From a virus, in IMG/VR virus record IMGVR_UViG_3300020152_000008, positions 1 to 44,939 of that record: a stretch of 44,939 bases of DNA; one strand, 5' to 3'. This document shows positions 38,648-44,939 of the stretch, piece after piece. The notes below the pieces were generated by a model. The model ran no database searches and had not been told where the DNA came from. It worked only from the letters and a program-made list of their open reading frames with translations. Made by a program: the position numbers and the translations under genes. Numbering within the stretch: the stretch's first letter is position 1; every line of letters begins with the position of its first letter.

Positions 38648-39660
38648 GCGGCCACCACGTCGGCGAACATGCCGGCGTCCCCTGCGATCCGGCGCAGCGC
38701 CATGGCGGCGTATTCAGGGTTCAGCTCGATCAGCACGGCGTCGCGGCCAAGGCGGTCGGCGACCAGGCCCGTCGTGCCAGCGCCGCCGAAGGGGTCAAGC
38801 ACCGTCCCGCCGACCGGACACCCGGCGAGGATGCAGGGCTCAATCAGCTCCGGCGGGTAAGTGGCGAAGTGCGCCTCCTTGAACGGCTGGGTCGCCACGG
38901 TCCAGACTGACCGCTTATTGCGGCGCCCGCCGCGGGCCACATCGTCAAGTCCGCTTTGGTCGCTGCTGGCGTAGGCGGCGTGCCCAGGCGGAATGCCGCG
39001 CGCCCGGCCAACCGCCTTCATCGCGCCGTTCGTCTTGCCAGGAACACGGTTCGAACCGGCCTGGAGCTCGACGTTCTGCGCCAGCCGGGCGATCGACGAG
39101 TCTGCCATCCCCTCAGCGATTGCGTCGGCGTCGAAGTGGTAGCGCGGCCCCTTGCTCAGCAAGAAGATATACTCATGCGCCTTGGTGCAGCGGTCCTGCA
39201 CGCTTTCAGGCATGGGATTGGGCTTGGCCCAGATGATGTCTTGGCGGAGGTACCAGCCTTCCGCTTGCAGGGCGAAGGCGACGCGCCACGGGATCCCGAT
39301 CAAGTCCTTGGCCTTCAGGCCGACAGGAACCTTGCTGGCTTTCCCGCCCGCCGCCTGACTGTCGCTGTGCTTTGAGCCGCCCTTGGTCGAGGGCGCTTGA
39401 TAGGGGCGGTTCGCCGCGTAACTGTCACCCAGGTTCAGCCAGAGTGTCCCGTCGTCGCGCAGCACGCGCCGCACTTCACGGAACACGGCGACCATGGCCG
39501 CAACGAACTCGTCGGGGGTGGGCTCAAGGCCGATCTGGCCATCGTGACCGTAGTCCCGCAGGCCGAAGTAGGGCGGAGACGTGACGCAGGTCTGCGCGCT
39601 CTGATCCGGCATCTCGGCCAGTCGGGCGCGGCAGTCGCCTATCATGATGCGGACGCTCAT
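38644..39660 (-). CDS. DNA methyltransferase (N6-A or N4-C, beta class)
   Basis: 338 residues. Motif IV TSPPYFGLRDYG (27-38) precedes SAM-binding motif I DPFGGAGTT (289-297), the beta-class order of PF01555 enzymes, the class that includes CcrM and N4-cytosine enzymes. The SPPY form fits either base. It is solitary, with no restriction partner. Coupled by 4-base overlaps to the helicase and replication genes, so it likely marks newly made phage DNA. Target site cannot be told. The presence of a GcrA-like gene in the same operon makes GANTC worth testing. Confidence 0.88.
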   Translation of the reverse strand: MSVRIMIGDCRARLAEMPDQSAQTCVTSPPYFGLRDYGHDGQIGLEPTPDEFVAAMVAVFREVRRVLRDDGTLWLNLGDSYAANRPYQAPSTKGGSKHSDSQAAGGKASKVPVGLKAKDLIGIPWRVAFALQAEGWYLRQDIIWAKPNPMPESVQDRCTKAHEYIFLLSKGPRYHFDADAIAEGMADSSIARLAQNVELQAGSNRVPGKTNGAMKAVGRARGIPPGHAAYASSDQSGLDDVARGGRRNKRSVWTVATQPFKEAHFATYPPELIEPCILAGCPVGGTVLDPFGGAGTTGLVADRLGRDAVLIELNPEYAAMALRRIAGDAGMFADVVAA

Positions 39661-41066
39661 CGCCGCACCTCGACCGCGTCCATATCCTGGATCGCGTTGC
39701 AGCCGATGTCGCAGAACGCCTTTGCCATGCCGGTGCGGCCGCCGCGGTTCTTCTCGACGTAGAAGTGGATCTCGAACCGCTGATCCTTCAGCCGGTTGAA
39801 GCGATCCCAGCCCTTCACGTCCTCGGCGTCCTCGGGCTCCCGGGCGTAGTAGGCCGGGCGGTAGAGGAAGGTGACGGAATTGGCGTCCTGCTCGAGCTCA
39901 CCGGCCCAGCGCAGATCGCTCAGGGTCGGGCGCTTGTCCTCGCGGCCCTCGTTGGCGCGCGACAGCTGACAGAGACCGATCACCGGCAGGCCCGTGGCCT
40001 TGGCGATGTGCATCATATCGCCCGAGATGGCGCCGGTGTCCTGTACGCGGGATCCAGTGAAGTGCTCGGGCGCGGCGTGGCCCAGGTGGTCGACGATGAT
40101 CAGGCCGTCGAGCAGGCCCGCACGATGCCAGCGGCGCTTGAGCCTGCGCGCGGCCGCCAGGATCTGCGACGGCTTCAGCTTCGACCGGAAATCCAGGTGC
40201 ACCGGCAGCGTGTCGAACACGCCTTTCGCCCGCTCCAGCCGGTCCCACTGCGCCGGCTCGAGCTCGTTGCTCTGGAACGCCTCGTAGGTCGGGCAGGACG
40301 AGACGCCGTTGAAGTACGGGGCCATGCGGTCGAAGGCGATGGAGGCCGGGAAGCGATAGGGCAGGGTGTCCTCCGGCTCCTCGAGCGAGAAGACGCCGAC
40401 GCCGCGGCCCTGACGCGCGACGTTGATCACCAGCTGGACCAGCCAGGCCGTCTTACCCATGCCCGGGCGAGCGGCGATCAGGTTGAAGGTGCTGGCCTTG
40501 TAGCCGCGCAGGATCTTGTCGAGGTCGTAGATGCCGGTGGCGATGCCGGCCATGCCCGAGCGGGTGCGCGCCGCGGCATAGGCCCGGTCCATCACCTCGG
40601 CGATCGGCCGCCACGCATCCCGCGTCGGGCCGTCGGACGCCATTTCCTGCAGCCGCTTCTCCGCGTCCGCCAGCAGCGCCTCGACGGCCTCGCCCTTCTT
40701 CGCACGGTCCGACACCTCGGCGCCGAAGTCCCGCAGCGTGCGGGCGAGGGCGGAGTCGCGGACCTCCCGGGCGAAGTCCGCGATCACCGACGTCGGCGGC
40801 GCCCGGTCCATCAACTCGGCCAGGAACGGCATGCCGAGCTCGGCATAGGCCGGATCGCCCGCCAGGGCCCCGCCCAGCAGGGTCGGATCGCTGGACCGGC
40901 CGTCGCGCGCCCGTTCCTGCATCAGCGCCCAGAGGCGGCCGTGGAAGGGCTCAGCGAAGTGCTCCGGCCGGACGTCCTCGCACCGCTCCATCACGGCGGA
41001 ATCGAACATCGCCGCGCCCAGCAGCGCGTGTTCCGCCTCCAGGCGGGTGAGGGTGGCTTCGGTCAT
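39657..41066 (-). CDS. DnaB-like replicative helicase
   Basis: 469 residues. N-terminal DnaB domain (about 5-110: LEAEHALLGAAMFDSAVMERCEDVRPEHF), linker, then RecA-fold motor with Walker A ARPGMGKT (199-206), Walker B GLIIVDHLGH (321-330, Asp326), and the DnaB-type H3 and H4 segments (GLCQLSRANEGREDKRPTLSDLRWAGELEQDANSVTFLYRP). It unwinds the fork for host polymerase. No phage primase is visible, so it likely uses host DnaG. Confidence 0.9.
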   Translation of the reverse strand: MTEATLTRLEAEHALLGAAMFDSAVMERCEDVRPEHFAEPFHGRLWALMQERARDGRSSDPTLLGGALAGDPAYAELGMPFLAELMDRAPPTSVIADFAREVRDSALARTLRDFGAEVSDRAKKGEAVEALLADAEKRLQEMASDGPTRDAWRPIAEVMDRAYAAARTRSGMAGIATGIYDLDKILRGYKASTFNLIAARPGMGKTAWLVQLVINVARQGRGVGVFSLEEPEDTLPYRFPASIAFDRMAPYFNGVSSCPTYEAFQSNELEPAQWDRLERAKGVFDTLPVHLDFRSKLKPSQILAAARRLKRRWHRAGLLDGLIIVDHLGHAAPEHFTGSRVQDTGAISGDMMHIAKATGLPVIGLCQLSRANEGREDKRPTLSDLRWAGELEQDANSVTFLYRPAYYAREPEDAEDVKGWDRFNRLKDQRFEIHFYVEKNRGGRTGMAKAFCDIGCNAIQDMDAVEVRR

Positions 41067-41527
41067 GCCTCCGCCGCCACCAGCGCGTCGATCTTCTCGG
41101 CGGCTTCCGGCTTGATCGCCCAGCCCCGGCCCCAGAGGGTTTCGATGGCGCCGGGGACGCCGGCCGCCTTGAGCGCAGCCCTGATCTTGCAGATGTAGAC
41201 CGCGGGCAGGTTCACCCCGCAGTCGGCCGAGATCGCGCACTCCTCGAATGCCCGCTCCCGGGGGATGATCTGCCCCCGACGCTCCATCATGAGCATCAGC
41301 AGACGCAGGGCTTGCGGGGCGAGCTTCGTGGCCTTCCGCAGGGCCGCCATCTGCGTCAGGTCGTCGGCGCTGACGTCGGCCGGTGCGTGCACGTCATCCA
41401 GGTCCGCCAGCAGCCCCCACGCGAACCGCTTGGCCTCGCTCTCGGGCACATGCACGCTGGCGCCGGGTCCGAACGTGACCAGCACGCGGCCGTCGTCCAG
41501 CATCTCGTGACGGAGGCGGGCGGTCAT
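41063..41527 (-). CDS. Winged-helix DNA-binding protein (PhoB/OmpR C-terminal type)
   Basis: 154 residues. The C-terminal 80 residues match a Trans_reg_C winged helix: LAPQALRLLMLMMERRGQIIPRERAFEECA, then VYICKIRAALKAAGVPGAIETLWGRGWAI, equivalent to the recognition helix and wing of response regulators. There is no receiver domain, so activity is not set by phosphorylation. Overlaps the helicase and HTH genes by 4 bases. A good candidate for activator of the late elements (inference). Confidence 0.75.
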   Translation of the reverse strand: MTARLRHEMLDDGRVLVTFGPGASVHVPESEAKRFAWGLLADLDDVHAPADVSADDLTQMAALRKATKLAPQALRLLMLMMERRGQIIPRERAFEECAISADCGVNLPAVYICKIRAALKAAGVPGAIETLWGRGWAIKPEAAEKIDALVAAEA

Positions 41528-41733
41528 GCGCGGGCCCTCCCATCGAGGGCCGGGTCGCGGCGGTTGAGCAGCTGAACCGCGTCGCAGGTCCGCCGGCCGA
41601 GCTTCACCCAGAGCGCATAGTCGAGCTCGGGCGGGGTGACGCCCGCGAGTTCCGCGCTGTCCGCGAGCGAGACCCCGCGACCGATCCGATCGACGGCCAT
41701 GGTCAGGCGCGGCGTTGTCCACACGCCGTTCAT
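41524..41733 (-). CDS. Small HTH-like protein
   Basis: 69 residues. TMAVDRIGRGVSLADSAELAGVTPPELDYALWVKLGR can fold as a helix-turn-helix (SLADSAELAGVTPPELDYAL). Coupled to genes on both sides. Possible DNA-binding accessory; no family named. Confidence 0.6.
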   Translation of the reverse strand: MNGVWTTPRLTMAVDRIGRGVSLADSAELAGVTPPELDYALWVKLGRRTCDAVQLLNRRDPALDGRARA

Positions 41734-42485
41734 GCCGCCACGTCCCGCCGGCGCTGCGGGCCATCAACCCACGCGGCCAGCTTGTTGAGCGAGCGCTTCT
41801 TCTCCTCGGTGAGCGGCTGATAGGCAGCCCGGTGGTGGACCGGGCAGTAGGTCCCGTTCGCCTCGCGCCCGCAGAACCCGAAAGCCGCCTCCTGCGGGTC
41901 GCCGATCGGCCACTTGCAGACACCGGTGCGCAGGTCCGCGAACGTGGCCGTGGGCGTCAGGGCCTCGGGCGCAGGGACGAACGCCACGACCGGCTCGGCG
42001 GCCTCCTTGAGCACGCGCAGGCGGTTCTTCGATGCGGCGCCGAGAGGGTTCTGGACCCGGGGAACGGCGGGGGCCCTGAGGGCGCGGTTCGGACTGGCCG
42101 GCCTGCCGCCACTCCGGGCGTTGTTGATCCGTGCGAATTCGGGCGAACGAGACCAGCCCTCGCGGTGAGCGATCCCGATGACGCCGCAGCGCGTGGTGCC
42201 GTTCCCCATCTGCTTGGCGACCTGAGTCGCTGACAGGCCCTCCGTGATGTAGAGCCGGTGCGCCTCTGCAGTGCGTTCCTTCGTCCACTTCGTGGTCGGC
42301 CTTCCGACCGAGGACTCGCGCGTGATCGTCGGTCCCAGCGGGCCGGCGCGGAGGAGTCGGATGCGAGGGGCGATGACGTGTGCCTTCACCCCGATGCGGA
42401 AGGCGATCTGGCCGTCCGAGAGGCCGAGGTTCCAGAGCGAGATCATCTGCTCATCGCGTTCGCGAGGCACGGGTTTGGCAGGCAT
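41730..42485 (-). CDS. gcrA: GcrA-family cell-cycle regulator with extra N-terminal HTH
   Basis: 251 residues, versus about 170 for bacterial GcrA. Residues 67-113 match the GcrA DNA-binding segment (WTKERTAEAHRLYITEGLSATQVAKQMGNGTTRCGVIGIAHREGW). Residues 189-225 match the conserved C-terminus that binds the sigma-70 factor, with CKWPIGDP, FCGR and YCPVHHRAAYQP. Residues 8-48 (RERDEQMISLWNLGLSDGQIAFRIGVKAHVIAPRIRLL) look like a second, degenerate copy of the same HTH. In Caulobacter GcrA recruits RNA polymerase at GANTC sites methylated by CcrM. A phage copy could redirect host or phage transcription. Confidence 0.85.
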   Translation of the reverse strand: MPAKPVPRERDEQMISLWNLGLSDGQIAFRIGVKAHVIAPRIRLLRAGPLGPTITRESSVGRPTTKWTKERTAEAHRLYITEGLSATQVAKQMGNGTTRCGVIGIAHREGWSRSPEFARINNARSGGRPASPNRALRAPAVPRVQNPLGAASKNRLRVLKEAAEPVVAFVPAPEALTPTATFADLRTGVCKWPIGDPQEAAFGFCGREANGTYCPVHHRAAYQPLTEEKKRSLNKLAAWVDGPQRRRDVAA

Positions 42486-42940
42486 CACGCTCTCTCCATG
42501 TGCTCGGGGTAGGCCTCGACGGTCACGCGGATCAGGTCGCGCTCGCCCCAGGTGCGGACGGCGGTGATGCCGAAGCACTGGCGGTCGTCGAGGAAGGCGA
42601 CCTTGTTCAGGCCGTCGAGAATGGCTTTCACCTGGTTGTCGAGGTCCACGGCGCCGGTCGCCGGTCCGCCTTTCCGGGCAGCGGCGCGCTTGGGGCTCCA
42701 CGCCTTGAGCGGCGCCCGCTCGATCAGGATATCGACGTGCACGCTCTCGCCGTCGACAGCCATCGGCTCGCCGGACTGGCGCATGGCCTGCTGGGCGTAG
42801 AGCCCCAGCGCGGTCTCGAACGTGCGGGTGGCGGCCGGCGTGTAGGCCCGCGCGAACCCGCCGCGCGTGGTCACCCTCGGCCGGCCCTTGGCGACGGCGA
42901 CGCCCTCGTAGACGAAGCTGCAGACGGTGCGGCGGGTCAT
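42485..42940 (-). CDS. rusA: RusA-like Holliday-junction resolvase
   Basis: 151 residues. RusA-family signatures: GVAVAKGRPRVT near the N-terminus and DLDNQVKAILDGLNKVAFLDDRQC (about 98-121) with the acidic residues that bind metal, followed by KTWGE-type end. It resolves or debranches recombination intermediates before packaging. Overlaps neighbours by 1 base on each side. Confidence 0.88.
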   Translation of the reverse strand: MTRRTVCSFVYEGVAVAKGRPRVTTRGGFARAYTPAATRTFETALGLYAQQAMRQSGEPMAVDGESVHVDILIERAPLKAWSPKRAAARKGGPATGAVDLDNQVKAILDGLNKVAFLDDRQCFGITAVRTWGERDLIRVTVEAYPEHMERA

Positions 42941-43107
42941 CAGAAGGGCCGCCGGCGCGCACTCAGAGCGTCGATGGCGCCGCAGATCAGAACCCCGACC
43001 AGTACGCCGGCGCAGAGGGCGAGCAAGGCATTCCCGTCACGCAGCGCGGCGTAGACGCTGAGGCCCGCGAAGATGATGATGCAGCCGCCGATGATCGCAC
43101 GCAGCAT
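42940..43107 (-). CDS. Small two-helix membrane protein
   Basis: 55 residues from ATG 43107: LRAIIGGCIIIFAGLSVYAAL, short loop DGNALLAL, then CAGVLVGVLICGAID and a basic tail SARRRPF. The longer frame to 43158 crosses a hairpin and is rejected. Function unknown. Confidence 0.55.
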   Translation of the reverse strand: MLRAIIGGCIIIFAGLSVYAALRDGNALLALCAGVLVGVLICGAIDALSARRRPF

Positions 43108-43131
43108 GGGCCGCTCCCGACTCGAAACACA

Positions 43132-43146
43132 CCGACGCCCCGTCGG
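43132..43146. other. Hairpin in 53-base gap
   Basis: CCGACGCCCCGTCGG, a 5-bp stem with overlapping CCCC/GGGG extensions, between leftward genes 43161 and 43107. A GANTC site (GACTC, 43119-43123) lies beside it. Without a T run it is a weak terminator at best. Confidence 0.35.
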
Positions 43147-43160
43147 CGGGGTAGGCACGT

Positions 43161-43658
43161 TCAGGCCGCTGCTTCGGCGGCCCGGCTCTTGTTGAAGGCG
43201 GCGAGCTCGGCGGCGAACGCAGCGCGTCCGTCGCGCCAGACCGCGCGCGCCTCGGAATCCGCGGGGTGGCCGCCGCCATCGTTCGGGCGGTTCAGCACGC
43301 CGCTCATCCAGCCAGCCCGCCAGACACGCTCCAGCGCCTCGGCATGGGTCAGGTCACGGATGCGGCGGACGGCGGTGACTTCCTCGGCCTCGACGACCGG
43401 GGACATCACGCCGTTGACGATGATGGCGAGCTCGCGCTGCTCCTGCTCCAGGATCGCCGTCGGCGTCTCCAGCATGCGGGCGGCGAGGTTGAAGCTGGAT
43501 GTGCGCAGACCCGTCAGCTTGGCGACGGTATCGGCGATGGTCGGATCTCCGCCGATCACCGCGTGCAGGGCGATGGAGAGACGGACGTCTGAACGGGCGC
43601 GGAGGCGGGCTACCCGGTCCTGCCATCCTTCCGACGATCGAGTTGCGCCCAGGCCCAC
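43161..43658 (-). CDS. Hypothetical protein
   Basis: 165 residues from GTG 43658, 3 bases after the upstream stop. Mostly helical. The C-terminal region has HAEALERVWRAGWMSGVLNRPNDGGGHP and WRDGRAAF, a Trp-Gly pattern seen in ribosome-modulation-like small proteins, but the match is loose. Function unknown. Confidence 0.6.
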   Translation of the reverse strand: MGLGATRSSEGWQDRVARLRARSDVRLSIALHAVIGGDPTIADTVAKLTGLRTSSFNLAARMLETPTAILEQEQRELAIIVNGVMSPVVEAEEVTAVRRIRDLTHAEALERVWRAGWMSGVLNRPNDGGGHPADSEARAVWRDGRAAFAAELAAFNKSRAAEAAA

Positions 43659-43661
43659 CGC

Positions 43662-44105
43662 TCAACCCTCGCCGCCAGGCGCTGCAGCGAATACGCGCGC
43701 CTCTCCGTCCAGCGAGCGCACCGCTCGATGATCTTCAGACACCAGCGTGCCGGCGCGAACCGCGCGTTCCCGTTCGATCCGCGCATGGAGGGCGGCGGCC
43801 TCGGCTTGTCGTCGTGCAAGGTCACGCTCCCTGGCTGTGAGGGGATCGGCGCCGACTGCCGGCGTCATCACCGCCTCGATGAACTCCCATCCGTAGACTT
43901 TCGCCAACGCGTCCAGAGCGCGCACGCCGCAGGACCCTTCGAGAACGGTCCGGGCCGTCCTCACGTCCAGGGCCGCGGCGACAGCGACCTCCTTCGCCGT
44001 TAGCCGCTGGTGTCTCAGCCACGCGGCGACCCGTTCGCCGAGGTGCAAAAGTCCGGCATCGCTGCCGAGGTAATGCGTCATCGTGTGCCCCATGATCTGA
44101 CTCAT
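43662..44105 (-). CDS. HTH-containing protein, head of replication operon
   Basis: 147 residues from ATG 44105; other starts (GTG 44114, later ATGs) are possible. A likely HTH at about 27-60 (WLRHQRLTAKEVAVAAALDVRTARTVLEG), then ALDALAKVYGWEFIEAVMTPAVG and a charged helical tail. Divergent from the gene at 44138 by about 30 bases, so it could regulate both. A competing frame at 43610-43825 is considered less likely. Confidence 0.6.
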   Translation of the reverse strand: MSQIMGHTMTHYLGSDAGLLHLGERVAAWLRHQRLTAKEVAVAAALDVRTARTVLEGSCGVRALDALAKVYGWEFIEAVMTPAVGADPLTARERDLARRQAEAAALHARIERERAVRAGTLVSEDHRAVRSLDGEARVFAAAPGGEG

Positions 44106-44137
44106 GAGACGCACCGGCCCACGGAGGGGCGAGGAGC

Positions 44138-44410
44138 ATGGAGGCTGACCCGAGGATCATCGAGGCGATCGACAACGCCGTGGCGGCCAATCGTTGGCGC
44201 GTAGCCGCACGGTTTGAGAGTGGAGAGACGGCCGCCCAGTACAGGCGGTTGGGAGACAAGCGGTCCGCGTTGGCGCGCGAGCTGCTCGCAGAGATCGGGA
44301 ACCCGGCCGGGCGCATCACGCAACCCGGCCGGCCCGTCGCGGCCCACCGTGAGGGGGGGAGGGTCGATGGCCCGCGCATTCGAAGTGTTCAGCCCCCGGA
44401 TCATGGCTAG
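44138..44410 (+). CDS. Hypothetical protein
   Basis: 90 residues with GGAGGGG about 10 bases before ATG. IEAIDNAVAANRWRVAARFESGETAAQYRRLGDKRSALARELLAEIG is helical. The last 30 residues are Arg/Gly/Pro-rich and may be poorly ordered. Function unknown. Confidence 0.5.
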   Translation: MEADPRIIEAIDNAVAANRWRVAARFESGETAAQYRRLGDKRSALARELLAEIGNPAGRITQPGRPVAAHREGGRVDGPRIRSVQPPDHG

Positions 44411-44629
44411 GCAGCCGACCGATAGGGCAGCGCCGCGACACGGCGACGCACAAGCTTGGCTGTAACGAAGTGTTTACGTGCGACCGGCGAGCCACATTCG
44501 TGAACCGCAACAATGGAAACGGCGGTTACGCCGCAATCCCGCCGCAAATCGTTAAGCACGTTCAGACACTTGGCGGTCTGGACAACATAGGTGAACGCGC
44601 GCCTCATTTCCCCTACGGAGGGAATGAGC
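44411..44629. other. 219-base stretch without a confident gene
   Basis: Lower GC than its surroundings. Contains overlapping GC inverted repeats around GGCGGTTACGCCGC (about 44520-44533) and TTAA within ATCGTTAAGCACG. It could hold a promoter for the 44630 gene or an origin, but no iteron array or clear promoter was found. The leftward frame crossing it reads poorly. Confidence 0.3.
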
Positions 44630-44848
44630 ATGTTGCCGGTCAGCGCCCCAGTCTTGCAGGTCATCGTCACGGCGTTCGTCGTGACGGCCGAACCGAAGCG
44701 CATCAGGAACGCGCGCAACGCGCTCAAGAGCCGGCTGCTGATCCTGCAGGCCTCACCATCTATCAACTCGGCGGACGAGCGGACCATCGAGGCCGCCATC
44801 GCCGTGCTGGCCCAGGCCGAAGCGTGCGCGCGGATGGAGCAGGCGTAG
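44630..44848 (+). CDS. Hypothetical protein, convergent with the repressor
   Basis: 72 residues. ATG 44630 is favoured over 44591 and 44624 because it lies 8 bases from GGAGG (44617-44621). Hydrophobic N-terminus (SAPVLQVIVTAFVVTA), then NALKSRLLILQASPSINSADERTIEAAIAVLAQAEACARM. Its stop lies one base from the stop of the leftward repressor after circularisation. Function unknown. Confidence 0.55.
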   Translation: MLPVSAPVLQVIVTAFVVTAEPKRIRNARNALKSRLLILQASPSINSADERTIEAAIAVLAQAEACARMEQA

Positions 44849-44939
44849 ATCATGCCGCGTCCTCGCGGGCGGGCTTCTTCACGAACTCCCGGGCCGGAAT
44901 GCCGGTGCGGCGCTCCAGCGCCACAGCCAGTTCGAGCGA
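44813..44939. repeat. Direct terminal repeat, right copy
   Basis: Exact copy of bases 1-127. It contains the end of the 44630 gene and the 3' part of the repressor gene found complete at 38-238. For annotation the genome should be taken as 1-44812. Confidence 0.95.

Noticed and set aside
43610-43825. Leftward 71-residue frame overlapping the HTH gene
   Set aside because: Fully overlaps genes on both sides in other frames and shows no known motif. The HTH frame at 43662-44105 is more protein-like. Not excluded with certainty.
44407-44853. Leftward 148-residue frame at the window end
   Set aside because: Ser/Ala-rich with no domain, runs opposite the better-supported 44630 gene with its GGAGG site, and overlaps the repressor end after circularisation.
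1-44939. Phage RNA polymerase driving the late elements, as in T7-like phages
   Set aside because: No single-subunit polymerase gene is present, so late control must use host polymerase with a phage or host factor.

Overview
The window is one complete temperate podovirus-like phage genome. The first 127 bases recur exactly as the last 127 bases, the mark of a circular assembly joined at a k-mer overlap, so the unit is about 44,812 bp and position 44,813 equals position 1. Gene density is near total, with many stop/start overlaps and very few gaps. The DNA is GC-rich. The likely host is an alphaproteobacterium: the phage encodes a GcrA-family cell-cycle regulator, a family confined to that class, and carries the 5' half of a bacterial-type tRNA-Pro(UGG) as its probable attachment site. 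GC-rich inverted repeats and overall style would fit Caulobacterales (Brevundimonas or Caulobacter), but that narrower placement is inference.

Layout. (1) 38-1100: lysogeny switch. Two small XRE repressors share the same recognition-helix sequence, and two 13-bp operators sit at the same place inside two look-alike promoters, one for the leftward repressor and one for the rightward early operon. (2) 1100-9986, rightward early operon: membrane proteins, a RecE-like PD-(D/E)XK exonuclease with an AAA ATPase (recombination pair), a string of small accessory genes including zinc-ribbon proteins and a NUMOD4-HNH protein, then an excisionase-like protein and a tyrosine integrase. A third DNA-binding regulator (1779-2165) lies backwards inside this operon. 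(3) 9950-10181: attP, a tRNA-Pro half flanked by symmetric 10-bp direct repeats. (4) 35663 down to 10467, leftward late region: TerS, a cluster of accessory genes including a PAPS-type sulfotransferase, TerL, T7-type portal, scaffold, HK97-fold capsid protein, cement-like protein, T7 gp11/gp12-like tail tubular proteins, three internal (ejection) proteins including a lytic transglycosylase, a tailspike with an SGNH hydrolase, then endolysin, Rz/Rz1 spanins and holin-like proteins. Seven copies of an 11-bp element stand just upstream of late genes and are the best candidate for a late promoter or regulatory motif. (5) 35845-37082: a rightward island of four unknown genes with its own promoter. 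(6) 44105 down to 37079, leftward replication and regulation operon: HTH protein, RusA-like resolvase, GcrA-like regulator, PhoB-type winged-helix protein, DnaB-like helicase, DNA methyltransferase and a DUF1376-type replication protein.

How it works together, by inference: the repressors silence both look-alike promoters in the lysogen, with the prophage sitting in a tRNA-Pro gene. On induction the early operon supplies recombination and excision, while the right-hand operon supplies replication. One of its DNA-binding proteins (winged helix or GcrA-like) is a plausible activator of the seven late elements. No RNA polymerase, reverse transcriptase, complete tRNA or CRISPR array was seen.
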